64,000 bases of DNA. It comes from Hysterangium stoloniferum (lineage: Eukaryota > Basidiomycota > Agaricomycetes > Hysterangiales > Hysterangiaceae). Position numbers and translations under genes: made by a program. The first letter of the stretch is position 1; each line of letters opens with the position of its first letter. The notes under the pieces are model-generated. The model made no database searches, was not told the DNA's origin, and saw nothing but the letters and a program-made list of their open reading frames with translations. Of this stretch, positions 43,806 through 55,645 are shown piece by piece. The stretch is from NCBI GenBank assembly GCA_015178975.1, contig WHVD01000187.1, positions 62,001 through 126,000 of the forward strand. Direction: 5' to 3'.

Positions 43806-45213
43806 TGTAAGTTCGTTACTAGGAAAAGACCTAATAACCTGCGTGCAACGGTCAAGTCTTTATGACGGTCACTGACACAGTCGTTCTTGAAACCAGTCTA
43901 TAACCAAACACACTCGGAGCGAGAGGCTAGAGATCGGACCTTGGATGACGTAAACGAAGATGATATCAAAAGGCTGACGTAAGCCTAATGTCGAGGAGTG
44001 TAGAACTTCAACAATAAGAGACACTACAGTATCCCTTACTGGCCGTAGGAGTGAGACTGAGAGTAAGACTTAAGAGATTGTCCTTAAGAATGAGCTTCGA
44101 AATGAGATACAACGAAATTGCTTGTTCAATAGTGGGCAAAAGAGAGGCCCTTATATACATGAGAGAGCACAGGTCAAATCAAACATCTACAAACAACGAC
44201 ACAATAACGATGCGATATGGTGTGAGTCATCTCTGAGTCATCACAATAGGAGTGTTAGTAAAGCTGTGAACAAAAATAGGGGGAGGCTGCGCTGAACAAT
44301 AAGAGAATGACAAACAAAAGATGAGATCAGACATGTGATACGGATAAATGGGGAAACACAATAGAACAATAGGGGAAGTGAGTCAGACAATAGGGATGAT
44401 GGAGTAATAGAAGTGATGGCTGATGAAACATCGATGACATGAGTCAGAAACACAAGAATCCCACGATAATGCGTCACCCTCAAATGCTATGCTTGATTTC
44501 GAAATCTTGACAATATTACCAATCGATGAACCGAGATTGGACGTATTGTGTTCCTAGTTTTGCAGTATAAGGAGGGGACACAATCAATCACCATTTAGAA
44601 CCAGGTGGTGAGTAGGCTCCACAACCACGCAAGGAACACGAATCGACGACGACCTCGACGAGGCTCTACTTGACTTCCCTCTGGAACCGGGGTCCTAAAT
44701 AACTTGGGTCCTCTGTGATCTCCTACTGGAGTGAACGTTGCCATGTAATAGATTCCCGATGACGGTGGGGAACAGTCCTGGTGGAACACTCGATCGAATC
44801 GATAGTGGAGGATTTCGGAGGAGCCATCATAGTGCTCTATACGAATGAAGACAGGATCGTCTGGAGCATATGGGAGTCGAATACCTTGTCGACGGAGGAA
44901 ACGATGGTATTTCTTGGAGGAGCATTGGTGGGCTGGTAGGGGCTTGGAAATGATGTCTGAGGATGAGGAGAAGCGAGACGTTATTGGCTGGAGTTCTATT
45001 TGGGAGTGAAGAGTCGGTTTCGAGTAGGAACTGAGGGTTACTTTGGAGGATGATGCAGTGTTGAACATGATGGAGTTTTGGTCGTCTGTTTGATGAAACT
45101 GATTTGGCTGTGTAGAAGTCGTCTTGAGTGCCAAAGTATATATAAGAATTTGTGCTTGTGACGTGACTTGAAACTTTTGCCATATTAGTCTCTTTCCGAT
45201 TGAACTCTCTACA
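43806..45213. mobile_element. 1.4-kb TGTA...TACA insertion (TSD GCGG), probable solo LTR
   Basis: The segment starts TGTAAGTTCG and ends CTCTACA, giving TGTA/TACA termini as in LTRs. AGCGG stands at 43,801-43,805 and again at 45,213-45,217, so a 4-5 bp duplication closes it. The element B frame resumes as RAELQLHMASF at 45,218. Its only notable content is a minus-strand open frame. No related copy was found in the window. Confidence 0.6.
44595..45069 (-). CDS. Unknown minus-strand ORF inside the 1.4-kb insertion
   Basis: From an ATG at 45,069 (MFNTASSSKVTLSS) the frame runs 157 codons to a stop at 44,595. A TATATA motif lies about 70 bp upstream, near 45,140. The product is Ser/Pro-rich at first, then has a compact part (YHRFLRRQGIRLPYAPDDP; IRIEHYDGSSEILHYRFDRVF), and a basic PRRGRRR followed by a hydrophobic end. 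No family is recognised. An in-frame extension upstream to 45,245 is less likely because it passes the insertion border. Confidence 0.4.
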
Positions 45214-45217
45214 GCGG

Positions 45218-47138
45218 GCAGAGTTACAACTACATATGGCCTCATTCGTGATTAGGGATGAGGAGAGACAACAGGAGTTTAATAACTTACATGATCAAAT
45301 TTATGCTGCCTGCCTGCAGAGGGAAATCACAGAATATTTCGGGCCAGATACTGCAATCACTGAGGGACAAAATCTGCTGAAGTCGCACATGATGTGTGCG
45401 ACGGGATGCAAAACGTCAATTTGGCGATATGGGAATGAATGATAAAAGGTGTGCAAACGGAGTGATGCCTTACACGAATAAGGGCTTGCACGAACTGCCT
45501 CCAGGGTCCAAAATGAAAAATACAGTGAAAGACAAAGCAGCACAAATGTGTGAAGGTCCGGCAGTCTGACAATGAAAGAAAAAAAAGAGCAGCCTGCAGT
45601 GAAAAATGCATAGCAGCGAAACCATGCGGTGGTCTGAAGTTTGAAAATATTTCACATGAAACAACTATAATTCTCCTTCCCTGGTTTCTTGAGAAATGTC
45701 TTCAATCCACTGGAGGATAAGCAAGGTGATATCGATGTGGAATAATGAACAATGAAGGAAATGGAAATTGTGGCTGTAAGAAAATATATAAAAAAAGCCT
45801 AGTGGCAGACAATAAAGTCAATGCACTCCCAGTGGTTAAAAACACACCAAACAGTCTAAAATAGACCAAAAAGATCCTGTGGAGCCCTTCCCATGAGAAC
45901 CGATGAACTGCAGAGTCGAAGGTATTGCCCCAGAGCCCTTCCTGTGTGAATACTGCGACTTCTAAGCCCTTTAATATGGCTGCCTACTCCTGCAAGTTCA
46001 CTGTATTGCCCCAGAGCCCTTCCTGTGCAAATACTGCGGCTTCTATGCCCTTCTATATGGCCACCTAAAAGGATACGATGAGTAACTACTTGAAGGAACA
46101 AAAATGCATGGCGATGAATCCGAATGATAAGTCAGTGGGCCCATAACCTGTTAGAATTAGAGCACAGGTATGTGTCAGTACATCATGGATGCGAACAAAA
46201 AGCGGTAGTATTAGTAAGCAACTGTACAGTATTTACTTATTGAAGTACAAGTTTTATTAACAAGACAAATGCAAGATTATTATACTTCAACAATACATTG
46301 GGTATGTGAAATCATGGATCACTTACAACCCCATTTATATATGGTGATTATGAAACAAGCCCTCTTTAGTGGTGACTGGGAAATGGTGCAAGTCGTTAGC
46401 ACTGCTATCCCAATGGCAGGGGGGGCTACGCAATGGGAAACAATGGAGGATGAGGACCCACCAAGGTCAGATGGAACTAGTCTAATGCAGCATCTTATCA
46501 AAGCCCTGAAGGAGTACTTTCCACCAGAAAAAGTGCTGCAGGAGGGGATTAATCCTGACGTCTGGTTTAGGGTACATGCAGAAGAGTCGGGACTTTGGAT
46601 ATGGGATGAGAATTACATTGACCTACCTCTGTTTATGCCCTGGTCAGTGTTCAGGCTGAATGAGGACATGGATGATAAAATAGAGGCTGTCTATGAGGAA
46701 CACATACCTGGTTTCTCTGAAGATATATCTGCACTTCGAAGGTATTGTCAAGAGGCAATGTCCAATATTCTGGATCTCCATTTCCGAGTCTACTATAAGA
46801 GAAGTGTCTTTAATAACACAAATGGAGTGGAGCAACAGCGATTTATCATCTGATTCACTGCAGGATTGTATCAGATTCGTGACTGGGAGTTATCAGTAAC
46901 TTACTTGGTTACAAAGGACCATCTCCAACATGATGAATGGACAGTGCCACATCGTGGCCAAGCGAGAAATACCAGAGGACTTGTCAGGGGCAGTTGTGTT
47001 TGTAAATGCTGCTCATATGCCTAAGAAAAAGATGTTGGGAAATAGGAAGAAGAGTCAGTTGCAAAATGAAGGGGTTGAAATGGTCCAGCATACCTCAATG
47101 CAACCAAAAGACTTTACTCATTGCCTGCCGAAACCTGT
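45218..47138 (+). pseudogene. Element B gag-pol spacer region
   Basis: The frame RAELQLHMASFVIRDEERQQEF (45,205-45,442) and, after an interruption (45,443-46,250) containing a 91-bp tandem repeat, a 194-codon frame at 46,269-46,850 and a frame at 46,930-47,130 ending LPKPVV. Their place between the knuckle and the protease fits the long spacer of this Gypsy family. Motifs are weak and stops separate the pieces. Confidence 0.5.
45922..46071 (+). repeat. 91-bp tandem repeat, 1.6 units
   Basis: GTATTGCCCCAGAGCCCTTC starts at 45,922 and again at 46,013; TACTGCG(A/G)CTTCTA follows in both units. Confidence 0.7.
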
Positions 47139-47394
47139 TGTTATGACCGGAATTCCCACCGGACTCCGATGCATCTATCTCTCTTATTTATCTCAACTCC
47201 CGACCTCTCAACCCATGACCTCTGACCTACGACCCCTCGACCCACGAACCCAACCCAGACTCCCTGGGATTCCTGTCTGCCTGTCTGAAATTGCACCACA
47301 CGATCTCGCGAGGGTGCAGCCTATAAGATGAAGCCAAGTCCTACCAGATATCCCACAGTTTTCTCTGGAAACCCGCTGTGTACGTACCCTAACA
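47139..47394 (+). mobile_element. Internally deleted family-A solo LTR (TSD CCTGT)
   Basis: 256 bp. It has the family start TGTTATGACCGGAA and the family end GTGTACGTACCCTAACA, but about 560 bp of the middle is missing. CCTGT lies at 47,134-47,138 and 47,395-47,399. Removing the insert rejoins the element B frame ...LPKPV-VIEAFINEQ.... The deletion therefore occurred before or after a normal insertion, not at its border. Confidence 0.9.
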
Positions 47395-47397
47395 CCT

Positions 47398-49261
47398 GTG
47401 GTCATTGAGGCATTCATTAATGAACAACTGGTGAAAGCTCTAATTGATAGTGGATCACTTGCAGACTTCATGTTGATGACATTAGTCAATCAGCTGCAGG
47501 TAGTCAAGGATCCACTAGTAAATCCACTTACTATCCAGTTGGCTGTTCACGGATCACAGTCAAAAATCAATTATTCAGCGACTGCTCAGTTTGCATATCA
47601 GAACATCAATTGTACTTGGCGTTTTGATGTTGATAACCTCGATTCATACAACTTGATATTAGGGACTCCGTTCATATTTCGACATCAAGTTATGATGTGG
47701 TTGAATCCTACAAGGGTCAACATCGGGTCACCTCTACCACTCCCCATGGAAGGAGATACCATTGGACTCTCCGTTCTGCAGTAGCGGAAGTTTTTGACCA
47801 TGAGTTAGAGAGGTTAAGGGCAGATTTATGTGCTGAAGCAGCTGACCTTGACCCAGACACTGCATCAACAGCACTGCCTCCATTATGGGCTGTTAATCAT
47901 ACCATTCCAATCATTGATGATGCCAAAGCTTACTTATGGAGACCATCCACATCCAAATGTCTTGAAGAAATGAGGGAGCTATGGCATGAAAAAAAAACCA
48001 TGTATATCAAGAATGGGAGGTGGAGAGTGGCCACAGGAACAAATGTATGTCTGATGCTCATTATTCCTAAACCTCCAAAGGCTGATGGCACTTTGTGAAT
48101 ATACACAGTAGTGGATAATCGTGAGCAGAATGCTAACACATATAAGCTGGCTACCCCCTTGCCAGATATTGAAGCCATTCTACAAAATGTTGTGTATCAT
48201 AAGTATCACAGTTTGATAGATGGGAAGGATTCTTATGAGCAGATCTGAGTGGTTCCTGAGCATTTCCACTGGGCTTTGTTCACCTCTCCTGATGGCACTA
48301 TGGAAAGTCTAATGTTACAAATTGGGGATTGCAATGGTCCTTCTACCTACCAGACATTGATGAACCACATATTTGCACCGTACATTTGCATCTTCATGGA
48401 TGTATACTTGGACGATATTGTCATATATTCCGACTCCATCAGTGATCATGTGAAGCATCTATGCACTGTGTTTACAGTGCTCTGTCAGGAAAAATTATAT
48501 CTTGCTGTCAACAAGATACACTTTTTTGCTTCAGAGTTACAAGTCTTAGGGCATGTGATTAACAATAAAGGTATAAAAATAGACCAACATAAAGTTGACA
48601 CAGTGGGCAACTGGAAGATCCCGACAAATAAGCAACTTCTGGATGGATTTTTGGGAGCAGTGGGATATCTCGCTAACAACTGTGAGGGAGTTTGAATCCT
48701 AATGGCTATGTTAGCAGCCCAGACAGGAGTAAACAGGCAGTGGTGTTGGGGTGCACTGAGCAGCATGCCTTTGAAGACATCAAGCATATTGTTCAGGCCC
48801 ATCATGACAGCTATAGAATTGCATTGGACTACTCACCAGGTCACCAAACCATTAATTTGGTGACAGACACTTGTTTAACAGGTGCAAGCAGCATTCTCAG
48901 TCAAGGTGAAGATCTTAGCACTGCTGCAGTCACATCATTCTGGTCAGGGAAGTTCAACTTGGCTCAACAATACTATCCTGTTCATAAACAGGAGTTGTTG
49001 GCTATTGTGGAATCATTGAAACGATTTCGGTCACAACTGTTGGGGGTAAAATTTCAAATCTGTACTGACCATAAGGGGAGAGAATATATACTTACGCAGA
49101 AGAACCTGTCTCCAAGGCAGACACATTGGCTGGATCTTCTAAATGAATTCCACTTTGAGATTCACTATATCCCTGGAATGTCAAATACTTTTGCTGATGC
49201 TCTATCAATAATTATAGCAATGAGCCTGTGGGCACCATTAAGGCTGAATCCAAGTATGTAG
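47398..49261 (+). pseudogene. Element B protease, reverse transcriptase and RNase H
   Basis: The retropepsin motif ALIDSGSLADFM is at 47,434, with LILGTPF near 47,655. RT starts near 47,890 (AINHTIP-like AVNHTIPIID) and has SLIDGKDSYEQI (48,215), QIGDCNGPSTYQ (48,320) and VYLDDIVIYSD (48,402), the YLDD active site. RNase H has NLVTDTCLTGASSIL (48,855), VHKQELLAIVESLKRFRSQLLG and CTDHKGREYI (49,060). A TGA near 47,783, a TGA near 48,096, a TGA near 48,246 and a frameshift near 48,694 break it. The order and spacing are those of a normal Gypsy pol. Confidence 0.85.
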
Positions 49262-49720
49262 CTGACATTCCAGGGATGGAGGAGGATGCATGGGGGATGC
49301 ACTATGTTTCAGGGATACCTGGCTTCAACAGTGTGTCAACACCACTGTATACAGGGTCAGCAGCTGTAGTGTTAAAGGAAGCAACAAGATGCTCATGTAG
49401 GTTGGTCACTCAAACACGACCATCATATGCAACACTTGCAGGGTTGGGAGCAAGTAGGCAGACACGTATCAAGTGATCAGGACAGACAATGGAAAACACG
49501 CATGAGGGTCATACTAAATCGTTGGGATCACCCCCAGAACATCCATCACAAGAGGAGAGGAGAAAAACATCAAATAAGTCTGGTCATCAAGATTACCTTG
49601 GACGGTGATCTTCACAATTGATAATGGAGAGTGGGTTACAGGAGGTTCAACAGGAGTTTCCATCAGATTTTCCATTAGCAGAAATTCTATTGGAGGGCCA
49701 CCCAGGAATGGATGTCCCAG
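49262..49720 (+). pseudogene. Element B, region between RNase H and integrase
   Basis: Broken open frames (KYVADIPGMEEDAW...; PPEHPSQEERRKTSNKSGHQD; QEFPSDFPLAEILLEGHPG) of low complexity, as is usual for the tether between RNase H and integrase in this family. It is cut at about 49,720. Confidence 0.45.
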
Positions 49721-50330
49721 TGTGAAGAGTGGTGGAAGTTCTAACCGTTCTATATATGAAGAATATCCACCGTTTAGGTATGACATGAAGATATATTGAC
49801 TGTCTAAGTCTAATACAGACCAAATGGGTATTGACTACTTAGTTCAATACGGTTGAGTGAAATAGCTATCTAAAGTAGAGTAGAGAGCTAAAACAAATAA
49901 AGGGAATTGACCGTTAAGTACGATTCCGAATGACTGCTTGAGTGTAGAAGAGAGTAATGAGAGAGTCAAATAATAGATAATAGAGTAGTGCGGATGTAGT
50001 CTGTGCGAGTTGAGATATAGATGGAGTTTTGACTGGTACAGTTCGAAAATCTGATTGCGTAGATAGTTAAAGCCCATCTGTGATGGTCAAGACAATACCC
50101 CAATCACAACTTACAGGACACTAACTGGTGTCTGGGTAAGTTGTGGTTGTGGGGTAAAAAGTGTCTGAGTTCTAACTACGGGCACTAGAATACATAAGTC
50201 TGGCGTGTATGTGCCCACAAGAGTCCATGTACTGCATACATAGGTTGTAGGTTGTCGAACTAAATATAAGTGTATAATAAAATAGAGAGAAAGTAGAAAT
50301 AATGATGGAAATATAGTATGGGCTCATCCA
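49720..50330. mobile_element. Probable inserted sequence with strong hairpin
   Basis: AT-rich, non-coding sequence beginning near TGTGAAGAGTGG that separates two element B coding blocks. Exact borders and a target-site duplication could not be found. A 60-nt imperfect hairpin lies at 50,096-50,156. Confidence 0.35.
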
Positions 50331-50359
50331 GACTATATTTCCTGAATGTATTTCACCGT

Positions 50360-50560
50360 ACCTCTCACACCCAGAAGCCCTACGATGACAGTATGGATCA
50401 GATGGTTTCTTCTCCAGGATATGGGCAATGCTGCTGGAGTATAAGGGTTTTACATCACAGGACAGCCTTCTGTTTTTGAATCTGGATGGTGTCAAACTGT
50501 TTTGCATCCCTGACATTACCATCAGGAATCGACAGGTGCAGGAAATGGTTTCTTGTATGC
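50360..50560 (+). pseudogene. Element B integrase zinc-finger start
   Basis: LLEYKGFTSQDSLLFLNLDGVKLFCIPDITIRNRQVQEMVS (about 50,425-50,555) is the beginning of the integrase region. It continues across the LTR as AHSILAQLGARKPA (51,376-51,418) and across the chromovirus as TYLQTNVWW (57,640). Confidence 0.7.
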
Positions 50561-51374
50561 TGTTAGGATATGTACAGGGCGGGTCTCCGGAGAAACCCAT
50601 GTGATATCCAGTAGGACTTGGCTTCAGCTTATAGGCTGCACCCTCGCTAAATTGTGTTGTACAATTTCAGACAGGCAGACAGGAATCCCGGGGAGTCTGG
50701 GTGGGGGTCGTGGGTTGAGGGGTCATAGGTCGTAGGTCGTAGGTTGTGAGTCGAGATAGGTGAGAGATAGATGTGCTGGAGCCTGTGGGCTCTGACTAGT
50801 GTGAGCGGTATAATTCAAGTAGGAGTTTAGAGCAGAACATGTATTAGATTACTGGGGGGAATCTAAGCCGATTTTCTGACTGGATTGTATGGACAACATC
50901 TGCCAGTTTAAATAGACCATGGAGTGAATGTCAGACCGAATCCAATAATGATGAAATGAAATGAGCAAAACATAAAATGGGAATAGTAAACACCAAATTG
51001 GTGTTAGGAATGGGATGGAATGGAGCGGAGTCCGAATAGTGACAAATAATAAACCATAACGGGAAACGGAGTGGAAGCAGAGTCCGAATCATGACAGGTC
51101 ATTTGACTAAAACAGGAACAGGGCTCTGTTAGAGAGGTGACGGGTTTTACAAGTGGGGTCCGGTGACTGACGCACGGGATGAGGTCAGAAATAGACAGAG
51201 ATGGAGTCCGGTGGGTTTTCGGGTGACTGAAACACAATGTAACAAAGATGAACGTAGACAAGTCTGATGTATGGACTCCAGTGGGAATTCTGGTGAACTG
51301 ATAATGGGTGCATATAGGGCGCGGGTGCATATAAGTTAGTGCCTGGAGTGTGGGCAGGATTTCCAGTCGTAACA
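50561..51374 (-). mobile_element. Family-A solo LTR (TSD TATGC)
   Basis: 814 bp, TGTTAGGATATGTACAGGGC...CAGTCGTAACA, with TATGC at 50,556-50,560 and 51,375-51,379. It splits the integrase zinc finger of element B, only 44 bp before the chromovirus insertion. Confidence 0.92.
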
Positions 51375-51418
51375 TATGCCCATTCAATTTTGGCTCAGCT
51401 AGGGGCAAGGAAACCTGC

Positions 51419-52226
51419 TGTTACGACTGGACAATCCCGCCGGACTCCGGGCACTAACCCATACTCCCCCACACCCCACATGCACCAAATGTCTGTTTAT
51501 AGGATTTCCCGCCCAGACTCCATACATCAAGACTCATTATGTTCGACCTCATTATGACACATATCAGTCACCGGACTTCCCCCGGACTCCATCTATGTCT
51601 ATGTCCATCTTCGTCCCACGCATCAGTCACCAGACCCCGCTCAGAATCCCATCACCGCTCTAATCGAGCCCCGTTCCCGTTTTAGTCAAATGACCTGTCA
51701 CAATTTAGGACTCCACTCCCACTCCGTTTCCCATTATGGGTTATGCTTTGTCACGATTCGGACTCCGCTCCATTCCTAACACCAAACTTGGTGTTTATTA
51801 TTCCCGTTTCATGTTTTGATCATTTCATCTCATTATTACTGGATTCAGTATGACATTTACTCCACAGTCTATTTAAACTGGCAGATGTTGTACATACAAT
51901 CCAGTCAGAAAATTAGCTTAGATTCCCCCCCAGTAATCTAATCCATTTTCCGCTCTAAACCCTTGCTTGATTCACACCGCTCACACTAGTCGGAGCCCAT
52001 GGGCTCCGGCACATCTATCTCTCTCATCTATCTCGACTCATGACCCACAACCCCTGACCTATGACCTACGACCCACAAACCCTGCCCGGATTCCCCAGCA
52101 TTCCCGTCCGCCTGTTCAAAATTGGACAACACGATCTAGTGAGGGCGCAGCCTATAAGCTGAAGCCAAGTCCTACCGGATACCCTGCGGGTTTCTCCAGA
52201 GACCCGCCCTGTGTGTGTACCTAACA
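51419..52226 (+). repeat. 5' LTR of the chromovirus
   Basis: 808 bp, TGTTACGACTGGACAATCCC...GTGTGTGTACCTAACA. Differences from the 3' LTR are mostly CG against TG or CA. Confidence 0.92.
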
Positions 52227-52236
52227 GTATTTTCTG

Positions 52237-52310
52237 ACTATAAGCTGAAGCCAAGTCCTACCGGATATCCTGCGGGTTTCTCCGGAGACCCGCCCTGTGT
52301 GTGTATCCTA
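52237..52310 (+). repeat. Extra copy of the LTR 3' end behind the 5' LTR
   Basis: After the LTR comes GTATTTTCTGACT, then a second copy of the last 74 bp of the LTR (CTATAAGCTGAAGCCAAGTC...GTATCCTAACA), then GTATTTTCTGACT again. The unit is 84 bp. The second unit is closer to the consensus (GTATCCTAACA) than the LTR end itself. Confidence 0.88.
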
Positions 52311-52349
52311 ACAGTATTTTCTGACTAACACTCGCAGATTGTTTTCATT

Positions 52350-53625
52350 ATGCCACCAAGAAGAAATACACACGCACAGGCATCATTACCTGGACCGTCG
52401 ACTCTTCATTCCCCGTTAACTCTGTATACCAGCAAGACGCTTGCGAACCAGTCAGAATCCACGGAAGAAGCCCGTATCGAAGAAGTCCTGGAAAACCAGG
52501 ATGACTCCGAGCATGAGGACGAATCCATGGCCCCCAACAAGGGAAAAGGTGTCGAAAATCCTCCACCTGTTCAATGACCAACATTTGGGGGATCCTACTT
52601 CTGAGTTTTTAGCAGGCACTATAGATAAATTTATGACGCACCTGCTCAAAGAATGAAAGAAAAAGGAACAAGAACCTCCACGGTCAAAAGTCAATGCTCC
52701 GGAACCCTTCACGGGTTCCAACCCAAACAAGCTCTCTACTTTCCTCATGCAATGTCACTTCAATTTCCGCGATCGATCCACTGCATTCTCCACGGACTCC
52801 CAAAAAGTCAACTATGCACTCTCATATTTGTCGGGATCCGCGTTGAGATGGTTTGAACCGGCTTTTAGTGGAATTTCTGAGGAAGAGCCACTTTGGCTCG
52901 AAGATTGGGATGCTTTTGTTGAGGAGCTTGAAACCAACTTTGGCCCATATGACCCGACAGGAGAAGCTGAGAATAGTCTCCCAAATCTTTGTATGAAGGA
53001 CATGCAGTGCATCACGGAATACATCGTCCAATTCAACAATCTTGCAGCTCGTTGTCAGTGGGGCAATCCAGCTCTCCGCCACCAATTCTATGCCGGTCTG
53101 CCATCCCACCTTAAAGACGAAGTCTCGAAAGGAGAAGATGGCAAGCCAAAAACCCTGTCTCATATGCACCTCAAGGCTCAAAACGCGGATGCACGTTATT
53201 GGGAATCTCACACAGAAGTTGCCCACGAGACCTCTGCGGACAAAGTGAACAAGTCCACAGCCAATAAAAACAACAACAATTCATCAACCAGCAACCAGAA
53301 CTCCACGCAATCGGACAAGAAGAATGATGAAAAGTCTTCAAACAACAACAACAACAAGAACAAGGACAATAACAAGGGTCAACAGTCCAGCAAGCAAGCC
53401 GGAAAACCTGACCTCTCAGGCAAATTTGGACCCAATGGCAAATTGACCCCACAGGAAAGACAACGTCGTATGGACAACAACCTCTGTCTATTGTGCGGGA
53501 AACCCGGTCATCGAGTCCCGGAATGTCTGCTGGCAAAAGCAAACTCTTCAAAGGGTCAAACAGCCAAGGCCTCCACGGAAACCCCGTCAAAGGACAAACC
53601 GGCTTTCAACTCGAAAAAAGAGTAA
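52350..53625 (+). pseudogene. Chromovirus gag
   Basis: Starts at ATG 52,350 (MPPRRNTHAQASLPG). The capsid-type domain is at 52,690-53,200 (FTGSNPNKLSTFLMQC; YALSYLSGSALRWFEPAF; EDWDAFVEELETNFGPYDP; the CITEYIVQFNNLAARC segment). A long Asn/Ser/Lys-rich linker follows at 53,240-53,400, then a CCHC knuckle [14 protein letters not shown] at 53,482-53,527. A frameshift near 52,560 and a TGA at 52,654-52,656 break the N-terminal part; from 52,657 to 53,625 it is open. The pol frame overlaps its last 130 bp in the -1 phase. Confidence 0.88.
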
Positions 53626-55454
53626 GCAACCCCACGGACTCCACACAGGTTGGGGGTTGCATTGCCTCTCCACGCATTAAAGAGTTTACCCGCCTCAGCG
53701 CATCCGCTCTTTCACATTCTGATTCATTTTTTGTTAAACTTATGTCTAATATGATCCCAAAATTCATTTTTTCAGCTCTCATAGATTCAGGCTCGACCCA
53801 TTGTTCTTTAGATACAAAATTCACGCAAAAAAATTCTTCATCAACTTATTCGATAAATCCTGTCGGCCTCTGCCTCTTTGATGGCACAAGTAATTCGGTT
53901 GTTACCCAAGCTTGTGGTTTATCCATCTGTTTCCTGTGTGGAACATCTCAATTGGTCACTTTCTATGTGACCCAGTTAGACTCAAGTTGCTCGGTGGTCC
54001 TAGGACATAACTGGCTTACCCGCTACAATCCATTGATTGACTGGATAGCTAACAGTATAACATTCCGGACTCCCGTGGCAGCCAAGGAAACTGCGCCTGT
54101 CTTGGCCTCCACGGCACCTGCAGTCTCGAGGACTCCTGTGATCCCTACGGCACCCTTGGCTTCCCCGGAACCCACGGCACCTCTGGCCATTTCTCTGATT
54201 AATGCTGCAGCTTTTATTAGGGCTTCAAAGATGGATGGGTCCCAGGCGTTCACTATCAACCTAAAAATTGATGAAGAAACTGGACGTTTTTCAACCCCGG
54301 TATCCAAATCTGAGCAAGCCGCTGACCTAGAAGGTGTTCTGGAGAAACATCATGACTTCGCGGATGTTTTTAGCAAGCGGAAAGCTGACTGGCTTCCACC
54401 TCACAGAGAATTCGACTTGAAAATCAATCTCGAAGATGGCGCTCAGCCACCCCTAGGACATATTTACCCGCACTCGTCCACAGAACCTTCCACGATCTGC
54501 GATTTCCTGGATGAACATTTGTCCATAGGCTTTATCCCACCCTCAAAGTCTCCTTTTGGAGCACCTGTTCTGTTTGTCAGAAAAAAGGATGGATCCCTTA
54601 GACTATGCGTTGATTTCAGAGGCCTCAATGCTGTCACCAAAAAGGATAAATATGGACAAACTGAATGCATCAATCAGACATTGGAACAATACCTCCGCGT
54701 ATATTGCAACTACCAACAGGACAATTGGAAATCCTTGTTACCACTTGCAGAGTTTGCTTACAACAATGCACCTTCGGCCACTACTGGTGTTTCCCCGTTC
54801 TTTGCAAATAAAGGATATAATCCAAATATTACAGTACATCCAGAACGAAATCTCACCTCTGCTCACCCTCAAGAGTTCACTGTGGACCTCCACGAGCTCC
54901 ATGAGGAACTCCGGACTGCAATAAAGTCCGCCCAAGAGCAATACCAACTTTCAGAGGACAGACACCAGATCCTGCCACCCAACTTCAAGATTGGCGACCA
55001 TGTTTATGTCAAAGCTCAATTCTTCCGGACTACCTGTCCATCAAAAAAGCTTGCTGAAAAATATTTAGGTCCGTTTGAAATTATCACACAAGTAGGTTCA
55101 GTCTCTTGGACTCTACGGCTTCCGGATAGCATGTGCGCGGTACACCCAGTATTTCATGTTTCTATGTTAGAACCTTGTACTGCTAACACTATCCTGGATC
55201 GCGTGCAATCTCCGCCTCCTCTGGTCATCATTGATGGAGAACCTGAGTTTGAAATCTCACAGATTTTAGATTCAAAAATTGACAAGCATCAACGCACTTG
55301 TAAACTGCTTTACTTGGTCAAGTGGGTGGGTTACGAGGGCACCAATGAAGAAACCTCATGGATTTTGGCCACAGAACTTGGTAATGCCATGGAAATCATT
55401 ACTGACTTTCATACAGCTTACCCACTCAAACCTGGACCATTACTGTCTCTCTGA
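53493..55454 (+). CDS. Chromovirus pol with internal in-frame deletion
   Basis: 653 open codons in the -1 frame relative to gag, so expression by frameshift is likely. Retropepsin is at 53,770-53,830 ([13 protein letters not shown]). RT begins at 54,440 and has [26 protein letters not shown]. At about 54,650 it jumps from TKKDKY straight to [15 protein letters not shown], which is the integrase segment around the catalytic Glu. The IN C-terminal domain follows ([18 protein letters not shown]), then a chromodomain at 55,245-55,400 ([24 protein letters not shown]). The YxDD box, RNase H, the HHCC finger and two integrase Asp residues are gone. Normal pol is about twice as long. The open frame across the join shows the deletion kept phase. 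Confidence 0.9.
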   Translation: MRETRSSSPGMSAGKSKLFKGSNSQGLHGNPVKGQTGFQLEKRVSNPTDSTQVGGCIASPRIKEFTRLSASALSHSDSFFVKLMSNMIPKFIFSALIDSGSTHCSLDTKFTQKNSSSTYSINPVGLCLFDGTSNSVVTQACGLSICFLCGTSQLVTFYVTQLDSSCSVVLGHNWLTRYNPLIDWIANSITFRTPVAAKETAPVLASTAPAVSRTPVIPTAPLASPEPTAPLAISLINAAAFIRASKMDGSQAFTINLKIDEETGRFSTPVSKSEQAADLEGVLEKHHDFADVFSKRKADWLPPHREFDLKINLEDGAQPPLGHIYPHSSTEPSTICDFLDEHLSIGFIPPSKSPFGAPVLFVRKKDGSLRLCVDFRGLNAVTKKDKYGQTECINQTLEQYLRVYCNYQQDNWKSLLPLAEFAYNNAPSATTGVSPFFANKGYNPNITVHPERNLTSAHPQEFTVDLHELHEELRTAIKSAQEQYQLSEDRHQILPPNFKIGDHVYVKAQFFRTTCPSKKLAEKYLGPFEIITQVGSVSWTLRLPDSMCAVHPVFHVSMLEPCTANTILDRVQSPPPLVIIDGEPEFEISQILDSKIDKHQRTCKLLYLVKWVGYEGTNEETSWILATELGNAMEIITDFHTAYPLKPGPLLSL

Positions 55455-55645
55455 CCGCACTCCGTGGACCCCGTGTTACGTTTGGACTCATTTTCATTAT
55501 TCGCTGTTGCCCTATGTCTCTCTTTGCTTTTACAGGTTCTCACATGATTCTTCAAGTCCTTAAGCAGTTTTCCCGTGGACTTTGACTTTTATACTTTTCA
55601 CACTTCACTTTTATGATTCAAATTATTTTTATTCTATGTTACTCT

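Noticed and set aside
53171..53590. 139-codon minus-strand ORF in gag
   Set aside because: Cys-rich only because it is antisense to Asn/Lys codon runs of the Gag linker.
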